DNA from: Gemmatimonadota bacterium
GTDB taxonomy: Bacteria > JAAXHH01
Reading direction: 5' to 3'
Assembly: GCA_009841265.1 (NCBI GenBank)
Contig: VXMB01000007.1
Location: 660,173-724,172, forward strand
DNA: 64,000 bases
Shown: positions 60,140-64,000 of the stretch, in pieces
Layout of the letters: every line of letters starts with the position of its first letter
Numbering within the stretch: the first letter of the stretch is position 1
The notes under the pieces: generated by a model
What the model was told of the DNA's origin: nothing
Databases searched by the model: none
Seen by the model: only the letters and a program-made list of their open reading frames with translations
Made by a program: the position numbers and the translations under genes

Positions 60140-61359
60140 CGACGGCCCCTTCCCCGCGCGGCCCCTTCCCCGCTCGGTCCGCTTTCCCGATCATCCGTTT
60201 GATGCTCGTCCGCGCCTTTCGCCATGTCCAGGGCCAGGTTGGCGACGCGCGACGACGCGCCCGGCGTACCCAGGCGGGTCCGTACTTCCCGTAGTTCGCG
60301 CGCCATGGCCTCCCGTTTTACCGGGTCCTTCAACAGCTCCAGGACCACGGGCGACAGCGATTCCGGTTCGACTGCGTCCTGGAGGAATTCCGGTGCGATG
60401 CGCCGGCCCGCGACCACGTTCACCAGGCCGATGTCCGGTATGCTGACTAAGCGCCGGGCGATCCACCAGGACATGCGTGACATGCGGTAGAGGACCAGCA
60501 GGGGCGTGCCGAAGCAGGCGGATTCCAGGGTTGCCGTTCCCGAGGTCACGAGCAACAGGTCGGCATGGTTCATCACCTCGTAGGTGCTTCCTTCCACCAC
60601 GGGCACCCTCCTCGCGTCTTCTTCCAGGGCCGCATTCCCCGCGAGACACGCCGTCAGGTCGGTCCTGGAGACGGTTGGCGCCAGTCCGATGACCCCCTGG
60701 GTTCCGGGCAGCTCCTGCCGGACAGTCTTCAGGGTGCCGGCCATCGCGGGGAGCATGCGCTCCACTTCCATGACACGGCTGCCTGGCAACATCCCGATGA
60801 TCGGACGGTCCGGATCGAGGCCCGCGGCTTCGCAGAATTCGGTCCTGGATTGCCGGCTCTCGAGCACCTCCAGCAGGGGATGGCCGACGAAGACGACCTT
60901 TCCCCCGGCTTTCTCGTACAGTTCCACTTCAAATGGAAAGACCACGGCCATGCAGTCCACGTTCCGGACGATGGCGTGGATCCGCCGCGGCCTCCAGGCC
61001 CAGACCTGGGGACTGATGTAGTAGAGGACCGGGATGCCCCGCTTGCGCGCCTTGCGGGCGAGGCGGAGATTGAAATCGGGGTAGTCGATGAGGATGACCA
61101 GATCGGGCCGACGGGATTCGAGGAGACCGTCCAGCCGGCGCAACGCCCGGCGAATGAAAGGCAGATGCCGGACGACCTCGGTAAGGCCCATTACCGAGAA
61201 GCGATCGATATGATAGACCAGCGTGCAGCCGGTCCGCTCCATGCGTTCCCCGCCGACGCCGAAAATATCGATTCCCGGACGCCTGGCCTTGAGCGCGGCC
61301 ACGACCCCCGCTCCGTGCATCTCGCCCGACGCTTCTCCGGCGATGATCATGATCCGCAA
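60136..61359 (-). CDS. lpxB: Lipid-A-disaccharide synthase
   Basis: LpxB condenses UDP-diacylglucosamine with lipid X to form the lipid A disaccharide. The typical start MRIMIIAGEASGEMHGAG is obtained with a TTG at 61359, nine bases after AAGGAG; the frame open to 61440 is not used. Later landmarks are YYISPQVWAWRPRR, VGHPLLE, GMLPGSR and TSGTATLE. The length, 407 residues, includes an extra Arg/Gly-rich tail of about 15 residues that is encoded by a 16-bp tandem repeat at 60143-60173. It is first in the lipid A operon. Confidence 0.95.
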   Translation of the reverse strand: MRIMIIAGEASGEMHGAGVVAALKARRPGIDIFGVGGERMERTGCTLVYHIDRFSVMGLTEVVRHLPFIRRALRRLDGLLESRRPDLVILIDYPDFNLRLARKARKRGIPVLYYISPQVWAWRPRRIHAIVRNVDCMAVVFPFEVELYEKAGGKVVFVGHPLLEVLESRQSRTEFCEAAGLDPDRPIIGMLPGSRVMEVERMLPAMAGTLKTVRQELPGTQGVIGLAPTVSRTDLTACLAGNAALEEDARRVPVVEGSTYEVMNHADLLLVTSGTATLESACFGTPLLVLYRMSRMSWWIARRLVSIPDIGLVNVVAGRRIAPEFLQDAVEPESLSPVVLELLKDPVKREAMARELREVRTRLGTPGASSRVANLALDMAKGADEHQTDDRESGPSGEGAARGRGRR

Positions 61360-61529
61360 TGGCTTCGACTCCTTCGTATGAACACGTCGTGTCGTTCCAG
61401 CCGTGGAGTACGGTTGCAGCGACGGGCATATTGAATCCAAAATACACTTTGAGGACGCAACCTCGGAGTTTATTTTGAAGTCTTACCCGTTAAGGTAGTC
61501 TTAAACAAAAAACAGGAGATCGGAAAAGC

Positions 61530-62561
61530 ATGGCTGATTCCCCGTCAGGACGCACCGTAGTTTTCGTCTCGTTGACCGGTGACGAGCAGGTGAAGGCTTA
61601 CGACCAGGACCGGGAGACGGGTGCCCTGACCCTGCGGTCCACCAGCGACGCCCACGGTCCGTCCGGAGCGCTCTGCCTGCATCCGGCGGGCAACCTCATG
61701 TACAACGCCCACGTGGAATCCACCACGCTCGCGTCCTACAGGCTGGACACGGACTCCGGCGAACTCTCCCTCGTCAACAAGGTAGATACCGGCATCGGGA
61801 TCCCCGCGCACCTCGTTACGGACCGTCGCGGCCGTTTCCTGCTGACGGTATACTACGGGGGCGGCGGCATCACCGTGCACCGCCTGGGCGGGGACGGCGC
61901 GATCGGCGAGCTCGTGCAGTACATCAACACGGGCGAAAAGGCCCATGCCGTCTGCCTGGCGGTGGAGGACCGGTACGTGATCGTCCCCCACGTCTGTCCC
62001 ACCAATAAGACCAACCAGTTCCGATTCGATGCGGAAACGGGGCAGCTGACCTCCAACGAACCCGCGGTACTGAATCCTCCGGACGAAAACACGGGCCCCC
62101 GGCATATCTGCTTCCGGCCGGGAGGCGACGTGGCGTATATTGTCAATGAACAGGGCAACACGGTGACGGCCCATCACTTCGATGCGGACAGCGGCACCCT
62201 CGAGATCTTCCAGAACGTATCGACCCTGCCTGATGACTGGGAGGAGGGTGGGGCTACTGCCCACGTGGAGGTGCACCGGAACGGGAAGTGGGCCTATGCC
62301 TCCAACCGGGGGCATGACAGCATCGTGGGCTACGACGTGGCGGCCGACGGCGCGCTGAGCGCCTTCGGGCACGTTTCGGTTCCGGCCAGTCCGCGGTCCT
62401 TCAACGTCGATCCGGATGGCCGGTTCCTCTATTGCGCCGGTGAGGCCGCGGGCGTGATGACGGCCTATCGCGTGGACCCATCCGACGGGACCCTGCATCC
62501 GCTGCGGGATTATAACGTGGGCGACAAGCCATTCTGGGTAATGGCGACGACCCTGGGATGA
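61530..62561 (+). CDS. Lactonase-family (6-phosphogluconolactonase-like) seven-bladed propeller
   Basis: This 343-residue protein has the Lactonase (PF10282) pattern: repeated blades such as VKAYDQDRETGALT, LASYRLDTDSGELS, GPRHICFRPGGDVAYIVNE and SPRSFNVDPDGRFLY. The E. coli relative Pgl hydrolyses 6-phosphogluconolactone in the pentose phosphate pathway; others open different lactones. There is no signal peptide. A purine-rich ribosome site is present. It is divergent from lpxB across a 170-bp gap and is followed after 4 bp by the efflux adaptor gene. Confidence 0.88.
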   Translation: MADSPSGRTVVFVSLTGDEQVKAYDQDRETGALTLRSTSDAHGPSGALCLHPAGNLMYNAHVESTTLASYRLDTDSGELSLVNKVDTGIGIPAHLVTDRRGRFLLTVYYGGGGITVHRLGGDGAIGELVQYINTGEKAHAVCLAVEDRYVIVPHVCPTNKTNQFRFDAETGQLTSNEPAVLNPPDENTGPRHICFRPGGDVAYIVNEQGNTVTAHHFDADSGTLEIFQNVSTLPDDWEEGGATAHVEVHRNGKWAYASNRGHDSIVGYDVAADGALSAFGHVSVPASPRSFNVDPDGRFLYCAGEAAGVMTAYRVDPSDGTLHPLRDYNVGDKPFWVMATTLG

Positions 62562-62565
62562 GTGA

Positions 62566-63900
62566 ATGAGCGACAAGCGTCAAAACGGCGAAGAGTCCAA
62601 GGGCCTGGTGGGCATGTTCACGGCTGAGCGGCAGCGTGAGCAGGACAACACCATGGACCGAAGGATCGAGAAGAAGCGCTTCACCCCGCGCCGGATCACC
62701 ATCGGCGGCCTGGCGGCAGCGGTGATCGCCTTCGGAGTCTACGTGCTGCTCAGCGTCAACCCGTCCTCGCTGAACGTGGACGCCGAGAAGCTGACCCTGG
62801 CCCCGGTGACCTACGGCCCCTTTCTCGAGTACATCGTGGAGCAGGGAGAGGTGATGCCGCTCACGACGATCTACCTGGACGCCGTGGAGGGCGGTCGCGT
62901 GGAGGAGGTCTACGTGGAGCAGGGCACCCACGTCGAAGAAGGCACGCCGATCCTGCGGCTTTCCAACGCTAACCTGCAACTCAGCGTCATGCAGCGCGAG
63001 GCCGAGCTCTTCCGCGAGGTGAACCGGCTCAGGGAGACGCGGGTGACCATGGGGCAGCGGCGCCTGAGCATGCGCGCCGGACTGGTGGAGACGGAATACA
63101 AGTTGCGCCAGGCCGAGCGGGAGTACGCGCGCCAGGACGAGATGTTCAAGGCGGACCTGACCTCGCGCCAGGAATACGACGAGGCCAAGGACAACCTGGA
63201 GTACCTGACAGCCAGGCGGGACGTGACCGTCGAGACCTTGCACCAGGATTCGCTCTTCCAGACGATCCAGATTCGGCAGCTGGAGGAATCGATCGACCGG
63301 CTGCGCCTGAACCTGGAACTCATCAAGCAGAACGAGGAGAACCTGACCATACGTGCGCCGATCACGGGACTGCTCTCCTCGCTCATCGCCGAGGTGGGCG
63401 AGTCCAAGCCCGGCGGCGACCGGCTGGGGCAGGTCGACGTGGAGGACGAGTTCAAGGTGCGCGCGGCCATCGACGAGCATTACATCGCCCGCATCCGGTC
63501 CGGGCAGGCCGGTTCCTTCGATTTCGCGGGAGGGACCTACGACCTGGTGATCAGCCGGGTGTATCCCGAGGTGATCGAAGGGCAGTTCGAGGCGGACATG
63601 GAGTTCCCCGAAGGCATGCCCGAGGGGCTTCGCCGCGGCCAGACGCTGCAGGTGCGGATCGCGCTGGGCGAACTGGTCGACGCCATGCAGGTGCCCCGGG
63701 GCGGTTTCTACCAGAAGACGGGCGGGCGCTGGATCTACGTGCTGGATCCCACGGGCGAGGTCGCCGTGCGTCGGGATATACGGCTTGGACGGCAGAACAG
63801 CCAGTACTTCGAGGTCCTCGAAGGGCTCGAAGAGGGCGAAACGGTCATCACCTCCATGTACGACAACTTCGGCGACATGGAAAGACTGGTCTTGCAGTAA
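62566..63900 (+). CDS. Periplasmic adaptor (HlyD/MacA-like) of an efflux transporter
   Basis: This 444-residue protein has a cytoplasmic N-terminal tail, one membrane span (about 45-65), a lipoyl/barrel-sandwich pair (about 95-130 and 255-285), a long coiled-coil hairpin (about 135-255), and a beta-barrel domain (about 290-370). It is a membrane fusion protein that links an inner-membrane transporter to an outer-membrane channel. An ABC ATPase gene begins 24 bp downstream, so this is a MacAB-type tripartite system. It starts 4 bp after the lactonase stop. Confidence 0.9.
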   Translation: MSDKRQNGEESKGLVGMFTAERQREQDNTMDRRIEKKRFTPRRITIGGLAAAVIAFGVYVLLSVNPSSLNVDAEKLTLAPVTYGPFLEYIVEQGEVMPLTTIYLDAVEGGRVEEVYVEQGTHVEEGTPILRLSNANLQLSVMQREAELFREVNRLRETRVTMGQRRLSMRAGLVETEYKLRQAEREYARQDEMFKADLTSRQEYDEAKDNLEYLTARRDVTVETLHQDSLFQTIQIRQLEESIDRLRLNLELIKQNEENLTIRAPITGLLSSLIAEVGESKPGGDRLGQVDVEDEFKVRAAIDEHYIARIRSGQAGSFDFAGGTYDLVISRVYPEVIEGQFEADMEFPEGMPEGLRRGQTLQVRIALGELVDAMQVPRGGFYQKTGGRWIYVLDPTGEVAVRRDIRLGRQNSQYFEVLEGLEEGETVITSMYDNFGDMERLVLQ

Positions 63901-63923
63901 TCATCACATCACGGGAGCAAACC

Positions 63924-64000
63924 ATGATCAGGACAGAGCATCTCAAGAAACTCTACGCGACGGAAGAAGTGGAGACGACGGCGTTGAACGACGTGACCAT
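63924..64000 (+). CDS. ABC transporter ATP-binding protein, partial (window end)
   Basis: The first 25 codons of an ABC ATPase begin at the ATG at 63924 with GGGAG upstream; residues MIRTEHLKKLYATEEVE match the start of MacB/LolD-type ATPases. The gene runs off the window. It pairs with the adaptor upstream. Confidence 0.85.
   Translation, partial: MIRTEHLKKLYATEEVETTALNDVT

Noticed and set aside
1..64000. CRISPR array
   Set aside because: No regularly spaced 24-40 bp repeats with unique spacers were seen; the tandem repeats present have no spacers and two or three copies.
1..64000. tRNA or rRNA genes
   Set aside because: No cloverleaf with the GGTTCGAATCC-type arm or rRNA core was recognised; rnpB is the only RNA gene I can support firmly.

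Overview
The window is a GC-rich stretch of chromosome from a Gram-negative bacterium. The evidence for an outer membrane with LPS is lpxB, a waaA-lpxK fusion, a DUF374 acyltransferase, a lolA-like carrier and bamD. The gene mix (PIG-L deacetylase, Gfo/Idh oxidoreductase, acetamidase, YtcJ-like amidohydrolase, MeaB with a stand-alone B12 domain, a bc complex with a multihaem cytochrome) would fit an uncultured FCB-type lineage such as Latescibacterota or Gemmatimonadota. That placement is inference; no rRNA operon or taxonomic marker was searched.

Layout. 0.2-15.7 kb: thioredoxin, two sigma-54 activators in tandem, SDR and acetamidase, a branched-chain aminotransferase, a secreted PIG-L deacetylase with a collagen-like tract, a Rieske / cytochrome b / pentahaem cytochrome c operon, a TPR lipoprotein, a Gfo/Idh enzyme and a membrane-anchored RidA. 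15.8-25.9 kb: a candidate small RNA ending in a strong terminator, a zinc-ribbon coiled-coil gene, rnpB, recJ, meaB, a B12-binding subunit, an amidohydrolase, lolA, rimO, bamD and nadD. 26.1-31.3 kb: coaE and smc, then a family 2 glycosyltransferase. 41.6-44.6 kb: a sulfurtransferase and a helicase-associated/WYL protein. 44.8-55.2 kb: one long minus-strand zinc-homeostasis cluster (NicO-type transporter, a 42-residue membrane peptide, ZnuC, ZnuB, ZnuA, Zur, two CobW GTPases, a WD40 protein, a PepSY membrane protein, a ferredoxin-like protein) behind a sigma-70-type promoter with a Zur-like palindrome. 55.4-64 kb: guaA, waaA-lpxK, acyltransferase, lpxB, a lactonase-family protein, and an efflux adaptor followed by the start of its ABC ATPase.

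The most interesting part is an AT-richer island at 31.28-41.53 kb between the glycosyltransferase and the sulfurtransferase. It encodes a cysteine desulfurase, divergently a DUF4007 protein, a large P-loop ATPase and a PAPS-reductase-like enzyme, which together look like an SspABCD-type DNA phosphorothioation module. The same operon continues with a GIY-YIG nuclease, a DGQHR-motif (DndB-like) protein and an SNF2 helicase. I see no SspE (DUF262/DUF1524), no DndD or DndE and no other known effector, so these last three genes are a candidate undescribed sensing or restriction arm. The divergent intergenic region has two overlapping promoters and a near-perfect 18-bp palindrome placed to control both.

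A second unexpected pattern is that many host genes end in short tandem duplications (11-34 bp) lying on, or just after, the stop codon. I saw none in the phosphorothioation island or the zinc cluster.
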